Source: Verrucomicrobiota bacterium
GTDB taxonomy: Bacteria; Verrucomicrobiota; Verrucomicrobiia; Verrucomicrobiales; V1-33
DNA: 64,000 bases
Reading direction: 5' to 3'
Assembly: GCA_003402705.1 (NCBI GenBank)
Contig: QQNF01000008.1
Coordinates: forward strand, 1 to 64,000
Below are positions 37,606 to 46,816 of this stretch, in pieces. Both the position numbers and the translations under genes were made by a program. A model generated the notes under the pieces. The model searched no databases. It worked only from the letters and a program-made list of their open reading frames with translations, and had not been told where the DNA came from. The number at the start of each line of letters is the position of its first letter. Within the stretch, counting starts at the first letter, position 1.

Positions 37606-39471
37606 ATGATCGTGCTGATTGCCACGGACGATGCGGCAAGCCGTGAGGCGCTCGTGGGGGAGCTCGCGGCGGCGCCTGACTATCGAGTGCTGACGGCTAG
37701 CGAGCCTGCGGAGCTGCAGAGCCTTGCGGCGGGATTGAGCGGGCTGGATGTGTTTTTGTTTTCGGGGCGGTTTGCGACGGTGGAGGGCAAGGCGATGCGG
37801 GAGCAGTTGCGGCGGGAGTTTCCGGGATTGGAGGCGGTGCAGATGGATGGTGCGGCACCGTCGAAGGTGGCGGCGTGGCTGGGTGAGTTGGCTGCGGCGC
37901 GGGCGGCGACGGTGCCGGTGGGCGTCCCGGTGGTGCTAGGGGATTATGAACTGCGGGAGAAGCGGCGGAGCCTGCCGAAGACGGATACGTTTCGAGCGGT
38001 GCAGCGGTCGGTGAACCGTGAAGTGGTGCTGGAGCGGCTGAAGCCGGAGATTGCGGCGGATGCGGATGCGGTGCGGGATTTCCGGGCGCTGGTGCGGGCG
38101 CGTGCGGCGGTGGATTGTCCGGTGATTGCGGCGGTGTACGAGGTGCAGGAGAGGGATGGGGCGGTTTTTTACACGCGGGAACTGGTGAGCGGGCGGAGCC
38201 TTGAGGAGATCCGGGCGGCGGGGCAGCGGATTCCGGCGGTGAATGCGCTGCAGGTGCTGCATGGGGCGGCGGATGCGCTAGGGTGGCTGGGGTCGCGGCG
38301 GATTCCGCGGGAATCGTTCGGCCCGGCGCATGTGTTTCATGGTGAGGATGGGACGGTGCGGGTGGCGAATCTGGCGGCGTCCGGGCCGGTGGCGGCGGTG
38401 AATGAAGCGGGGGAGATTCGGGCGTTGGCGACGGCATTGATGGCGACGGCGGATTTCCGGTCGGCGGGAGCGCGGGAGCTGTCGCATCTGCTGGCGCTGA
38501 TGAAGGCGGCGGGGGCGCAGGGGTTGGGGACGTGGCGTGCGGTGGCGGCGGAATCGGGGGCGGCGCTGCGGCGGATTGCGGACGGGGGCCGGGGCGGGGA
38601 ATCGCCGGGGAGGAAGCGGGTGTGGCCTGCGGCGGTGGTGCTGCTGGCGCTGGTGGGTGGGACGGTGGCGGCGGTGATGCATTTTCAGAAGCGGAAGCAG
38701 CAGCAGCAGTTTGCGTCGCGGGATGTGTCCGGGATGGTGAAAGTTCCGGCTGGGGAATTTCTGTTCGGGGATGGGCGGCGGCTGAGTCTTGCGGAGTTCT
38801 GGATTGACCGGCATGAGGTGACGATCGGGACGTATGGGGCGTTTCTGGAGGCGGTGGCGGCTGGTGATCCGAAGCGGTTTGATCATAAGGACCAACCGGC
38901 GGCGAAGGGTGGGCATGAGCCGAAGGATTGGCAGGGGATACTGGAGGCGGCGCGAGCGGGGCAGCCGTGGCACGGGGCGGTGCTGACCCTGCAGTCGCCG
39001 GTATTTCATGTGGATTGGTGGGATGCGTGGGCCTGTGCGCGGTGGCTGGGGAGGAGACTGCCGACCGAGCAGGAATGGGAGCGTGCGGCGCGGGGGATGG
39101 ATGGGCGGCTTTATCCGTGGGGTGAGAAACCGGATCCGGCATTGGCGAACACGGGTGTGGATTATCCTGGCACGAGTGGAGCGATGCCTGGAGGAAGCGA
39201 TGGGCATGCGTTGTGGTGCGATGTGGATGCGGTGGAAGGTGACTTGAGCCCGGATGGGGTGCATGGGATGGCGGGGAATGTGGCGGAGTGGACGGATTCG
39301 TGGGCCCCGCACCCGGAACTTCCCGACGAGACCGTGCCGGTGTTCCGTGGCGGTGATTTTCGGCAGCCGAAGGCGGTGCCGATGAACACGCCGTGGCTGG
39401 CGGACGATGCATCATACGCCCAGGCATTTCTCGGTTTCCGAACGGCGACATCTGTCCCACCATCACCTTGA
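37606..39471 (+). CDS. Receiver-like / pseudokinase / membrane / formylglycine-enzyme-like fusion protein
   Basis: This 621-residue protein appears to join four parts. Residues 1-110 resemble a response-regulator receiver (MIVLIATDDAASREALVGEL), but the phospho-acceptor Asp position reads VFLFSGR, so it is degenerate. Residues 113-300 align loosely with Ser/Thr kinases (YELREKRRSLPKTDTFRAVQ, VSGRSLEEI) but lack HRD and DFG, so a pseudokinase is likely. A membrane span follows (VWPAAVVLLALVGGTVAAVM, about 340-360). Residues 377-620 form an FGE/SUMF1-type domain (MVKVPAGEFLFGD, LPTEQEWERAARGMDGRLYP, GMAGNVAEWTDSW, VFRGGDF), which lies outside the membrane. The active-site cysteines of sulfatase-activating FGE were not recognised, so a binding role is likely. 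The ATG at 37606 is chosen; 66 upstream codons overlap the TPR gene. Confidence 0.85.
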   Translation: MIVLIATDDAASREALVGELAAAPDYRVLTASEPAELQSLAAGLSGLDVFLFSGRFATVEGKAMREQLRREFPGLEAVQMDGAAPSKVAAWLGELAAARAATVPVGVPVVLGDYELREKRRSLPKTDTFRAVQRSVNREVVLERLKPEIAADADAVRDFRALVRARAAVDCPVIAAVYEVQERDGAVFYTRELVSGRSLEEIRAAGQRIPAVNALQVLHGAADALGWLGSRRIPRESFGPAHVFHGEDGTVRVANLAASGPVAAVNEAGEIRALATALMATADFRSAGARELSHLLALMKAAGAQGLGTWRAVAAESGAALRRIADGGRGGESPGRKRVWPAAVVLLALVGGTVAAVMHFQKRKQQQQFASRDVSGMVKVPAGEFLFGDGRRLSLAEFWIDRHEVTIGTYGAFLEAVAAGDPKRFDHKDQPAAKGGHEPKDWQGILEAARAGQPWHGAVLTLQSPVFHVDWWDAWACARWLGRRLPTEQEWERAARGMDGRLYPWGEKPDPALANTGVDYPGTSGAMPGGSDGHALWCDVDAVEGDLSPDGVHGMAGNVAEWTDSWAPHPELPDETVPVFRGGDFRQPKAVPMNTPWLADDASYAQAFLGFRTATSVPPSP

Positions 39472-39487
39472 CCGTCCCTTTTGACCC

Positions 39488-40378
39488 ATGACTGCCAGCG
39501 CCCGATCCCTCGTCCGATTCATCATTCTGGCGGCCGCCGCCTTTTGTGCGGTGCCTGTATCGGCGCAGCTTGCGGTGACGATCACCGCGGAACGCACGAA
39601 CTACATTTCGTATGAGCCGCTGTATGTAACGGTGACGGTGACGAACACGGGAGGACAGGATCTGGTGCTAGGGGCACCGGGCGGGGCGTCGTGGGTCAAT
39701 TTTTCGGTGATGAGCGAGCGGGGCGAGCCGGTCACGGCGATTTCGAGTCCGGTGGCTGAGCCGATGATGTTCCGTGCGGGGCAGGCGCTGCAGCGGAAGT
39801 TCAACATTCCGCGGTATTTTCACATCACGGGGTCCGGCGGGTATGTGATCAAGGCGAGTGCGTATCATTCGGATCTGCAGCGCTGGATCAATTCCCGGCC
39901 GATTCGGTTTACGATTCAGCAGGCGCAGAAGCCGCGGTGGGAGAAGTCGCTGGCTTTGCCGAAGGATCACCGGATGGCTGGCAAGTACCGGCGCTATCAG
40001 TTGTTCAATTTCCATGACACTGACAAGTCGTATCTGTATGTCCGGATCATTGATGAATCGACGGGGGCGTTTCTGGTGACGCTGCCGCTGAATACGCTGA
40101 TTCCTGATCGCGAAGTGCAGATTCAGGTGGGAGGCGACCGCAGTCTGCATCTGCTGTCGATGGCCAGTCCGACGATCTGGGTGTATCAGGTGGTGAATCT
40201 GGACGGGAAGGTGCTGAAGCAGGATTTCTATCAGGTGAAGCGCGGGACGCCGAGACTGGATCTGAGTGAGTCCGGGGTGGTGTCGATCAGCGGGGCGCGG
40301 CCATATGAGCCGGAAGCGCCGAAGCGGGACAAATTCCGCGGGACGGGCGACCGTCCGGACGGGCTTCCGCTGGAGTGA
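39488..40378 (+). CDS. Exported Ig-like protein of unknown function
   Basis: The 296-residue protein has a signal peptide ending FCAVPVSAQ. Residues 28-140 look like an Ig-type beta sandwich (LAVTITAERTNYISYEPLYV, TVTVTNTGGQDLVL, FNIPRYFHITGSGGYVIKAS), similar in style to BsuPI/Ig-like domains. The rest has further beta strands (DKSYLYVRIIDESTGAFLVT, SLHLLSMASPTIWVYQVVNL) and a charged C-terminal tail. No enzyme motif is visible. It lies 16 bases after the FGE-like fusion and 27 bases before an amidase, so it is probably co-transcribed and works in the periplasm with the FGE-like domain. Confidence 0.8.
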   Translation: MTASARSLVRFIILAAAAFCAVPVSAQLAVTITAERTNYISYEPLYVTVTVTNTGGQDLVLGAPGGASWVNFSVMSERGEPVTAISSPVAEPMMFRAGQALQRKFNIPRYFHITGSGGYVIKASAYHSDLQRWINSRPIRFTIQQAQKPRWEKSLALPKDHRMAGKYRRYQLFNFHDTDKSYLYVRIIDESTGAFLVTLPLNTLIPDREVQIQVGGDRSLHLLSMASPTIWVYQVVNLDGKVLKQDFYQVKRGTPRLDLSESGVVSISGARPYEPEAPKRDKFRGTGDRPDGLPLE

Positions 40379-40405
40379 CGTGCTGCGGTAATCCCTGTTG
40401 CTGGC

Positions 40406-41020
40406 ATGATCCGACTGATCCGGTCCCGATGGCTGTTGTGGTGCCTGCTGCTGGCGTCATGGGTGGTGGTGCCTGCGGCGATGGCAGGGAAGTTCACGCG
40501 CGTGGTGATTGACCCTGGGCATGGCGGGTATGACAACGGCGGGATGATCGGGGTGCTGTATGAGAAGCACCTAGCGCTGGATGTTTCCTTCCGGCTGAAG
40601 GAGTATCTGGCGAAGAAGGGAGTGAAGTCTGTGATGACGCGCTCGCGGGATAACTTTCTGCCGCTGGAGGATCGGTCGGCGATCGCGAACAAGATCAAGG
40701 GGAGTATCTTTGTCAGTATCCATTTCAATTGGGTGAGTTATGGCGGGCCGAGCGGGACGGAGACGTTTTATTTCAGTCCTACGAGTGCGCCGCTGGCGAC
40801 GGCGGTGCAGACGAGTATTGCGACGGCGCTGGGGACGCCGAATCGCGGGGTGAAATTTGCGCGGTACAAGGTGATCCGGAGTGCGACGGTGCCTGCGGCG
40901 CTGGTGGAGGGCGGGTTTATATCGACGGCGAAGGAGCGGTCGAAAATCCTTGATCCGCGGTACCGGCAGCGGTTGGCGGAGGCGATCGGGAATGGGATTC
41001 TGCAGTACCGGAGACAGTAG
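40406..41020 (+). CDS. N-acetylmuramoyl-L-alanine amidase (Amidase_3 family)
   Basis: Amidase_3 enzymes cut the bond between N-acetylmuramic acid and L-alanine in peptidoglycan. The 204-residue protein has an N-terminal membrane/signal segment (LLWCLLLASWVVVPAAMAG) and the zinc and catalytic signatures VVIDPGHGGYDNGG, an E in the LYEKHLALDVSFRLKEYL helix, SIHFN, and VEGGFIST with the catalytic Glu. It is a minimal enzyme with no separate cell-wall-binding domain. It ends the cluster of small intergenic gaps that begins at 36327. Expected to work in the periplasm in cell separation or wall turnover. Confidence 0.92.
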   Translation: MIRLIRSRWLLWCLLLASWVVVPAAMAGKFTRVVIDPGHGGYDNGGMIGVLYEKHLALDVSFRLKEYLAKKGVKSVMTRSRDNFLPLEDRSAIANKIKGSIFVSIHFNWVSYGGPSGTETFYFSPTSAPLATAVQTSIATALGTPNRGVKFARYKVIRSATVPAALVEGGFISTAKERSKILDPRYRQRLAEAIGNGILQYRRQ

Positions 41021-41101
41021 GGAGCGGAGAAAGTTTCCAGGGAAGTTCAGGCGGTGGCGTGATGCTTGGTGCAACTGCTGAACTGAACCCCTGCCGCTCC
41101 T

Positions 41102-41614
41102 GTGTCTGCCGCCGAATTCCAAACTGTCCTTGAACGCTACGAGCGCCCGTTGCTGGCGTATGCACGGCATCAGGGGGCGGATCAGGAGACGGCGCGCGAC
41201 GCGGTACAGGAGACCTTTCTGCGCTTCATACGTGACGCGCCGGAAGGGAAGGGGGAATCGCTGGCCCCGTGGCTGTTCACGGTTTGCCGCCGGTGTCTGA
41301 TCGACATCCGGCGCAAGAACTCGCGCCTGATACCCATGGATACAACACTGACACTAGCGGCTGCCCCCGATGAATCGGCGGGGCCGGATACTGCGCTAGT
41401 CCGCAAGGACGACGCAGGCAGACTGCGCGGCCTGATTGGCAGCCTGCCGGAACGCGAACGCGAGCTGGTCCGCCTGAAGTTTGAAGGCGGGCTGAGCTAC
41501 AAGGACATTGCGGCGGCCACCGGGCTGTCGGTGAGCAATGTCGGTTACCTGCTGCACCATGCGGTGCAGACCCTCCGCGGGCAGTTTCATGCGCCTGCAC
41601 AACCTCTTTCCTGA
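41102..41614 (+). CDS. ECF-type RNA polymerase sigma factor
   Basis: The 170-residue sigma-70 family protein shows region 2 (YERPLLAYARHQGADQETAR, DAVQETFLRFIRD, WLFTVCRRCLIDIRR) and region 4 (LPERERELVRLKFEGGLSYK, DIAAATGLSVSNVGYLLHHA). It begins at GTG 41102. The next gene starts 7 bases after its stop and carries an anti-sigma-like N-terminus with a membrane segment, which is the standard arrangement for an ECF sigma and its regulator. No obvious autoregulated ECF promoter could be assigned by eye. Confidence 0.93.
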   Translation: MSAAEFQTVLERYERPLLAYARHQGADQETARDAVQETFLRFIRDAPEGKGESLAPWLFTVCRRCLIDIRRKNSRLIPMDTTLTLAAAPDESAGPDTALVRKDDAGRLRGLIGSLPERERELVRLKFEGGLSYKDIAAATGLSVSNVGYLLHHAVQTLRGQFHAPAQPLS

Positions 41615-41621
41615 CACATTG

Positions 41622-44066
41622 ATGAACTCTACAGAATTTTCCGAGACAATTGAGAGCCGGATGACGGCATGGGCGCTGGGCGAGCTGCCGGCGGAGGAAG
41701 CCGCGGCCTTTGAGGCGGCGATGGCGGCGGATCCGGTGCTGGCGGCGGAGGCGGAGCGGACGAAGGCGTTCTGCGCGGTGCTGGATGGCAATCTGGCGCA
41801 GGCGCCGGTGGTGCTGGCGCGTGCGGAGCGCGAGCGATTGCTATCGGCGGCGAGTGCGCCGGTGGTGGTGCCGTTTTCGTGGCGTCGTGGACTGACGGCG
41901 CTAGCGGCGTGTGTGGCGGCGGGGACGGCGGGGACGATGTGGTATCAGTGGACGCGACCGGATTCCGAGATCGCGCTAGTAGCGCCGACGGAGATGCCGG
42001 TGGGGAGGATGCTGCCCGGGGGCGGTGGGGGAGTTGGGAACGCGTCGGATGAGTTCGGTGATATGGTGGCGCGGGCGCGGGCGCCGAGGATCGAGAGCAA
42101 GCGGCTACCTGCTCCGGTGGTGACGACGGGGCCTGCAGAAGGAGGAGCTGGGGCGGAGATGAGCGGACTGGCTTCGGCGGTCGCGGCGGATCCGACGCCT
42201 GGAGCGGCGCCTGCGCCGGCACGGGTTCTGGAGACTGATATGGATGCGCCGACCGCGGGGCTGGCGGTTCATGACTTGAAGAAGAGCAAGAATCAGGAGG
42301 GGCTGGCGGTTCCTGCTGCTGAAGCGCCGGTGGACGGGTTGAGGAGTGCTGAGCAGGAGCAGAGCAGGCCGATGGAGATTGCGGCGAGTGCTGCGACGCC
42401 GATGCCGAGTGCGGCTCCGAATGGCGAGAGTCGTTGGAAGCAATCAGGCCATGAGTCGATGAGGGGAGCGCTGGCGATGAAGCCGCAGAGTGCGGCGGCG
42501 GGAGCGAGCGCGGATGGACGCGGGGGGCAGCGTCGGTGGGAGTCGGATGAGTACAGCGATGGAGAGGGCCAGGGGGTGGGGCGCCGACTGGTGATGCCGG
42601 TGGGCTCTGCTGATTCGGCCAAGGGATCCGAGTCCTATCAAGCGCTGCCGGAGAATCCGTGGGTGGCGGTGGGTCAGGCACCGCTGTCGACGTTCAGCAT
42701 TGATGTGGATACGGCGAGCTATGCGAATGTGCGGCGGTTTCTGAATCGCGGGGGAGCGCCGCCGCCGGAAGCGGTGCGACTGGAGGAACTGGTGAATTAC
42801 TTCCCTTACAACTATGCGCCGCCGGTGGATGGGAAGCCGTTTGCGGTGCATGTCGAGATGACGTCGGCGCCGTGGAATGCGCGGCACCGGATTGCGCGGA
42901 TTGCGCTGAAGGGGAAGGAGATTCATGCGGGCGAGCGCCCGGCGGCGAATCTGGTGTTTCTGGTGGATGTGAGTGGGTCGATGCAGGACGAGAACAAGCT
43001 GCCGCTGGTGAAGCAGAGCCTGCGGTTTGTGGTCGATCGGTTAACGGAGAGGGACACGGTTTCGCTGGTGACGTATGCGGGCGAGAGCGGCGTGGTGTTG
43101 CCGGCGACGAGCGGTGGGGACAAGGCGCGGATTACGGCGGCGATCGAGAACCTCGGGGCGGGTGGCAGCACAAATGGGGCGGGCGGGATCACGTCGGCCT
43201 ATGCGGAAGCGGCGAGAAACTTCCGTGCGGAAGGGATCAACCGGGTGATTCTTGCGAGCGACGGGGATTTCAACGTCGGGGTGACGAGTCACGAGCAACT
43301 GCAGCAACTGATCACGGACAAGGCGAAGACAGGGGTGTTTCTGTCGGTGCTTGGTTACGGGATGGGGAACACGAAGGACGACACGATGGAGTTGCTGGCG
43401 GACAAGGGGAATGGGAACTATGCCTACATCGACAGCCTGAGTGAGGCGAGGAAGGCGCTAGGCGAGCAGTTCAGCGGCACGCTGGTGACGATTGCCAAGG
43501 ATGTGAAGATTCAGATTGAGTTCAATCCGGCGAAGGTGGGTCGTTACCGGTTGCTGGGGTATGAGAACCGGATGCTGGCGAAGGAGGATTTCAACGACGA
43601 CCGCAAGGACGCCGGGGAGATCGGGGCGGGGCATACGGTGACGGCGCTGTACGAGATTATTCCGGCAGGGGTTGCTGATGAACCGGTGGTGACTGACAAG
43701 CTGAAGTATCAACCGGCGGCGGAGGCTGCTCCGGTGCCGGCTCCAGCGCCTGCGGCGACTGGCCCGGCGAGTGACGAGACGATGACGGTGAAGCTGCGTT
43801 GGAAGGCCCCTGACAAGGATGTGAGCGAGCTGATGGAAGTTCCGGTGAAGGATGCGGGGACGGCGGTTGGCGAGGCTAGTCTGGAGACGAGGTGGGCGTT
43901 GTCGGTGGCTGGGTTTGCATCGCTGCTGCGGCACTCGCAGTTTGCGGGGATGACGTGGAACGACATCCGGTCGCTGGCGGCGTCGGCGAAGGGTGAGGAC
44001 CCGCATGGATACCGGGGAGAGTTCCTGCAGCTGATTGACCGGGCGGCGTCGACTTCGCGCCGCTGA
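41622..44066 (+). CDS. von Willebrand A (YfbK-like) membrane protein with anti-sigma-like N-terminus
   Basis: The 814-residue protein has an N-terminal helix region (MTAWALGELPAEEAAAFEAA) like the anti-sigma domain of ECF regulators but without the zinc Cys-His motif, then a membrane span (GLTALAACVAAGTAGTMWY, residues about 90-108) and a low-complexity Ala/Gly/Pro-rich linker to about 345. The C-terminal part follows the YfbK layout: FSIDVDTASYANVRRFLNRG, a VWA domain with the MIDAS DVSGS near residue 450, and a C-terminal DUF3520-type region. VWA domains bind metal-dependent protein ligands outside the membrane. The likely role is to hold the preceding sigma factor until an external ligand signals. 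The start is ATG 41622; the open frame upstream overlaps the sigma gene. Confidence 0.88.
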   Translation: MNSTEFSETIESRMTAWALGELPAEEAAAFEAAMAADPVLAAEAERTKAFCAVLDGNLAQAPVVLARAERERLLSAASAPVVVPFSWRRGLTALAACVAAGTAGTMWYQWTRPDSEIALVAPTEMPVGRMLPGGGGGVGNASDEFGDMVARARAPRIESKRLPAPVVTTGPAEGGAGAEMSGLASAVAADPTPGAAPAPARVLETDMDAPTAGLAVHDLKKSKNQEGLAVPAAEAPVDGLRSAEQEQSRPMEIAASAATPMPSAAPNGESRWKQSGHESMRGALAMKPQSAAAGASADGRGGQRRWESDEYSDGEGQGVGRRLVMPVGSADSAKGSESYQALPENPWVAVGQAPLSTFSIDVDTASYANVRRFLNRGGAPPPEAVRLEELVNYFPYNYAPPVDGKPFAVHVEMTSAPWNARHRIARIALKGKEIHAGERPAANLVFLVDVSGSMQDENKLPLVKQSLRFVVDRLTERDTVSLVTYAGESGVVLPATSGGDKARITAAIENLGAGGSTNGAGGITSAYAEAARNFRAEGINRVILASDGDFNVGVTSHEQLQQLITDKAKTGVFLSVLGYGMGNTKDDTMELLADKGNGNYAYIDSLSEARKALGEQFSGTLVTIAKDVKIQIEFNPAKVGRYRLLGYENRMLAKEDFNDDRKDAGEIGAGHTVTALYEIIPAGVADEPVVTDKLKYQPAAEAAPVPAPAPAATGPASDETMTVKLRWKAPDKDVSELMEVPVKDAGTAVGEASLETRWALSVAGFASLLRHSQFAGMTWNDIRSLAASAKGEDPHGYRGEFLQLIDRAASTSRR

Positions 44067-44086
44067 ACGGGGAAGGGATGATTCGG

Positions 44087-44114
44087 GGGGCGCAGTGCGG
44101 TGGCACTGCGCCCC
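44087..44114 (+). terminator. Terminator after the sigma/VWA operon
   Basis: A perfect 12-bp GC stem (GGGGCGCAGTGC / GCACTGCGCCCC, loop GGTG) lies 20 bases after the VWA stop, with TTTT a few bases downstream (TGCGCGTTTTC). Confidence 0.75.
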
Positions 44115-44187
44115 TGCGCGTTTTCGGGGACCGTGAAAAAGGCCTTCCCGGGAGCGGAACTGTGCGGAAGGCTGAGGGCATCCATCC

Positions 44188-46683
44188 ATGACCCGTCCGA
44201 CCACCTTGATTCTGATGCTGACTGCTGGCAGTGCGCTGCTGGCGACTGAGCCGTTCATTCCGCCGGTGCCTGACAAGCAACCGGAGCCGCCGTTTCCGGT
44301 GACGCCGCCGGGGGCGGGGATTACGATGCTGGTGCCGGGCTTCACGGTGCGGGAGTTGCCGGTGGGGCTGACGAATCTGAACAACGTGGAGTATGCGGCG
44401 GATGGCAGATTGTATGCTGCGGGGTACGACGGGCGGTTTCATCTGCTGCGCGACGGGGATCGCGACGGACTGGAGGAACGGGTGGATACTTTTGTGGCGG
44501 AGACGAGTGAGAATTATCCGCTAGGGATGGCGATCAGGGATGGCGAGCCGTATGCGGTGCTGACGGATGAGGTGGTGAGGTTCCGCGACATGGATGGGGA
44601 CGGGATTCCCGAGCGTCGCGAGACCGTGGTGAAGGGATTTGATGATCCTGAGCTGGTGAATGCGTCCTATCTGGTGCACCGGCGGGTGGACAGCTCGATG
44701 GCGATTGCGCATGGACCGGAGGGATCGCTGTACATCACGATGGGGAATTCGGCGCCGGGCAATGCGTACTGGACGGACGCGGCGGGGGCGCATTACGGGA
44801 CGGCGAAGCGGAGGGGATGCCTGCTGAAGATTCATGCGGACGGCCGGGTGGAGCAACTGGCGACCGGGTTGCGTTATATCATGTCGCTCCAGTGGAATGC
44901 GCAGGGCGATCTGTTCGGGACGGATCAGGAGGGTGCGACGTGGGTGCCTAACGGGAATCCGTTTGATGAGCTGCTGCACATCGAGACGGGACGGCATTAT
45001 GGATTTCCGCCGCATCATCCCAAATGGCTGCCGGAGGTGGTGGATGAGCCGAGCGTGTGGAATTACGCGCCGCAGCATCAGAGCACGTGTGGATTCCGTT
45101 TCAACGGGCCTGCGGCGGGCCGGGGGAGGTTCGGGCCGGAGTTCTGGGCGGGGGATGCGATATTGACTGGTGAGGCGCGCGGGAGGTTGTGGCGCACGGC
45201 GTTAGTGAAGACGGCGGCCGGGTATGTGGCGCGGTCGGAGCTGATTGCGCGATTGGGGATGATGCCGGTGGATATGGCGGTTTCGCCGGAGGGTGATCTG
45301 GTGGTCTGCTGTCACAGTGGCGCGCCGGACTGGGGCAATGGGCCGAAGGGAGAGGGGCGGGTTTTCAAGATCAGCTATACGGGGCGCGACGTGCCGCAGC
45401 CGGTGTTGGCGTGGCCGACGAGTCCGACGGAGACGACGGTTGTGTTTGACCGGAAGATTGGTGAGGGAGCGTGGCCGCTGGTGGGGCAGGTGACGGCTGA
45501 GGCGGGTCGGCATGCGGATGCTGCGGATCGATTGGAGCAATTCCGGCCGGGGTATGAAGTGGTGAAGCGACAGCAGGATGAGCCGAACGTGGTGTTGCCG
45601 GTGAAGGGGGCGAAGCCGGGCGGGGACGGTAGCAGTGTGGTGGTGACGACGGATCCGCGGCAGGCGGCAGTGCGGTATGCGCTGAGTTTTCGCGAGGGTG
45701 AGCGTGCGGTGGATCTGGCGCATGATTTGAGCGGGGTGGAAACGTCGTGGCGCGGGGCGGATGGTGGGGAATGGCGGGGCTGGCTGCCGCATCCGGATCT
45801 GACGGTGGCGCGGGCGTTGACGACGGGGTCTGCTAGTCATGCGGAGCTGTGGAAGCGTGCGGGCCAGGCGGGCGCGCTGACGATGCGGACGCAGCTGGAT
45901 CTTTGGCAGATGCTGATTCCGGTGACGCAGGTGATTTCGACGTTGGATTACACACCAGCGCCGGAAACGGTGACGGTGACGTTTGCGGCGGATGCGGCGC
46001 TGGAGTTGTCGGTGGCGGGCGGGAAGGTGGAACGTGTCAGTGAGAGGGAATCGCGGCTGACGGTGGCGGCGACGCTGCAGGACCGGTGGCTACCGGCGAC
46101 GCTGACGCTGGCGACGCCGGTGAAGAGGCTGGACGTGGCGTTCACGACGACGCGTGATGGGCACCGCCGCGTGCTGGGTACCCAGCGGTTTCTGATGCCC
46201 TTTGCGACGCCGCCGCCGCCGCCGGGCGGTCCGCGCGAGGTGCCGGAGCTGGCGGGCGGGAACTGGCGGGCCGGGCATGAGCTTTTTGTCGGCAAGGCGG
46301 CGTGCGCCACATGTCATCAGTTGCGGGGCGAGGGGCAGCAGGTGGGGCCGGATCTTGGCAATGTCATGCACCGGGATTATGCCAGTGTGCTGAAGGACAT
46401 CATGGAGCCGAGTGCGGCGATCAATCCGGATGCGATCGGTTATACGGTGACGAGCAAGGACGGCACTGCGGTGACGGGGACTCGGGTGGGGGAGACGGAG
46501 AAGGTGCTGAAGATTGCGCAGCCGGGCGGTGTGGTTGTGGAGATAGCGAAGGAGGCGCTGGCGAAGTCGGAGCCGCTGACGGCTTCGCTGATGCCGGCCG
46601 GGCTGGACAAGGTGCTGACGCCTGAGGAGCTGCGGGACCTGATGACCTATCTGCTGAGGCCTGCGTCGTTGCCGGTGAAGTGA
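44188..46683 (+). CDS. PVC-type haem-domain protein with dehydrogenase-like propeller
   Basis: The 831-residue exported protein starts with a signal peptide (MTRPTTLILMLTAGSALLA). Residues about 50-390 resemble the membrane-bound dehydrogenase/glucose-sorbosone propeller of PVC bacteria (LVPGFTVRELPVGLTNLNNV, VRFRDMDGDGIPERR, PEGSLYITMGNS). A beta-rich middle part follows. The C-terminus is the PVC-type c-haem domain with C706-A-T-C-H710 in GKAACATCHQLRGEGQQVGP, then DYASVLKDIMEPSAAINPDA and a VLTPEELRDLMTYLL tail. Such proteins are abundant in Planctomycetes and Verrucomicrobia and are thought to oxidise sugars or related substrates and pass electrons through the haem. The substrate is unknown. 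Confidence 0.92.
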   Translation: MTRPTTLILMLTAGSALLATEPFIPPVPDKQPEPPFPVTPPGAGITMLVPGFTVRELPVGLTNLNNVEYAADGRLYAAGYDGRFHLLRDGDRDGLEERVDTFVAETSENYPLGMAIRDGEPYAVLTDEVVRFRDMDGDGIPERRETVVKGFDDPELVNASYLVHRRVDSSMAIAHGPEGSLYITMGNSAPGNAYWTDAAGAHYGTAKRRGCLLKIHADGRVEQLATGLRYIMSLQWNAQGDLFGTDQEGATWVPNGNPFDELLHIETGRHYGFPPHHPKWLPEVVDEPSVWNYAPQHQSTCGFRFNGPAAGRGRFGPEFWAGDAILTGEARGRLWRTALVKTAAGYVARSELIARLGMMPVDMAVSPEGDLVVCCHSGAPDWGNGPKGEGRVFKISYTGRDVPQPVLAWPTSPTETTVVFDRKIGEGAWPLVGQVTAEAGRHADAADRLEQFRPGYEVVKRQQDEPNVVLPVKGAKPGGDGSSVVVTTDPRQAAVRYALSFREGERAVDLAHDLSGVETSWRGADGGEWRGWLPHPDLTVARALTTGSASHAELWKRAGQAGALTMRTQLDLWQMLIPVTQVISTLDYTPAPETVTVTFAADAALELSVAGGKVERVSERESRLTVAATLQDRWLPATLTLATPVKRLDVAFTTTRDGHRRVLGTQRFLMPFATPPPPPGGPREVPELAGGNWRAGHELFVGKAACATCHQLRGEGQQVGPDLGNVMHRDYASVLKDIMEPSAAINPDAIGYTVTSKDGTAVTGTRVGETEKVLKIAQPGGVVVEIAKEALAKSEPLTASLMPAGLDKVLTPEELRDLMTYLLRPASLPVK

Positions 46684-46816
46684 GGGGGGGAGGGGCGAGG
46701 GGGGAGGTGCAGAGGGCGTCACGATGGCGGGGTAAACGCGATACCGCTGCTGGGGGTCATCAACCCGGGGACGCTCAGGCGTGGCTGAGCTGTCTCTGGA
46801 TGATTCTGGCGCACGT

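Noticed and set aside
37606..39471. Active formylglycine-generating enzyme for sulfatases
   Set aside because: The fold is clear, but the active-site cysteines were not seen and no sulfatase is in the window; a binding role is more likely.
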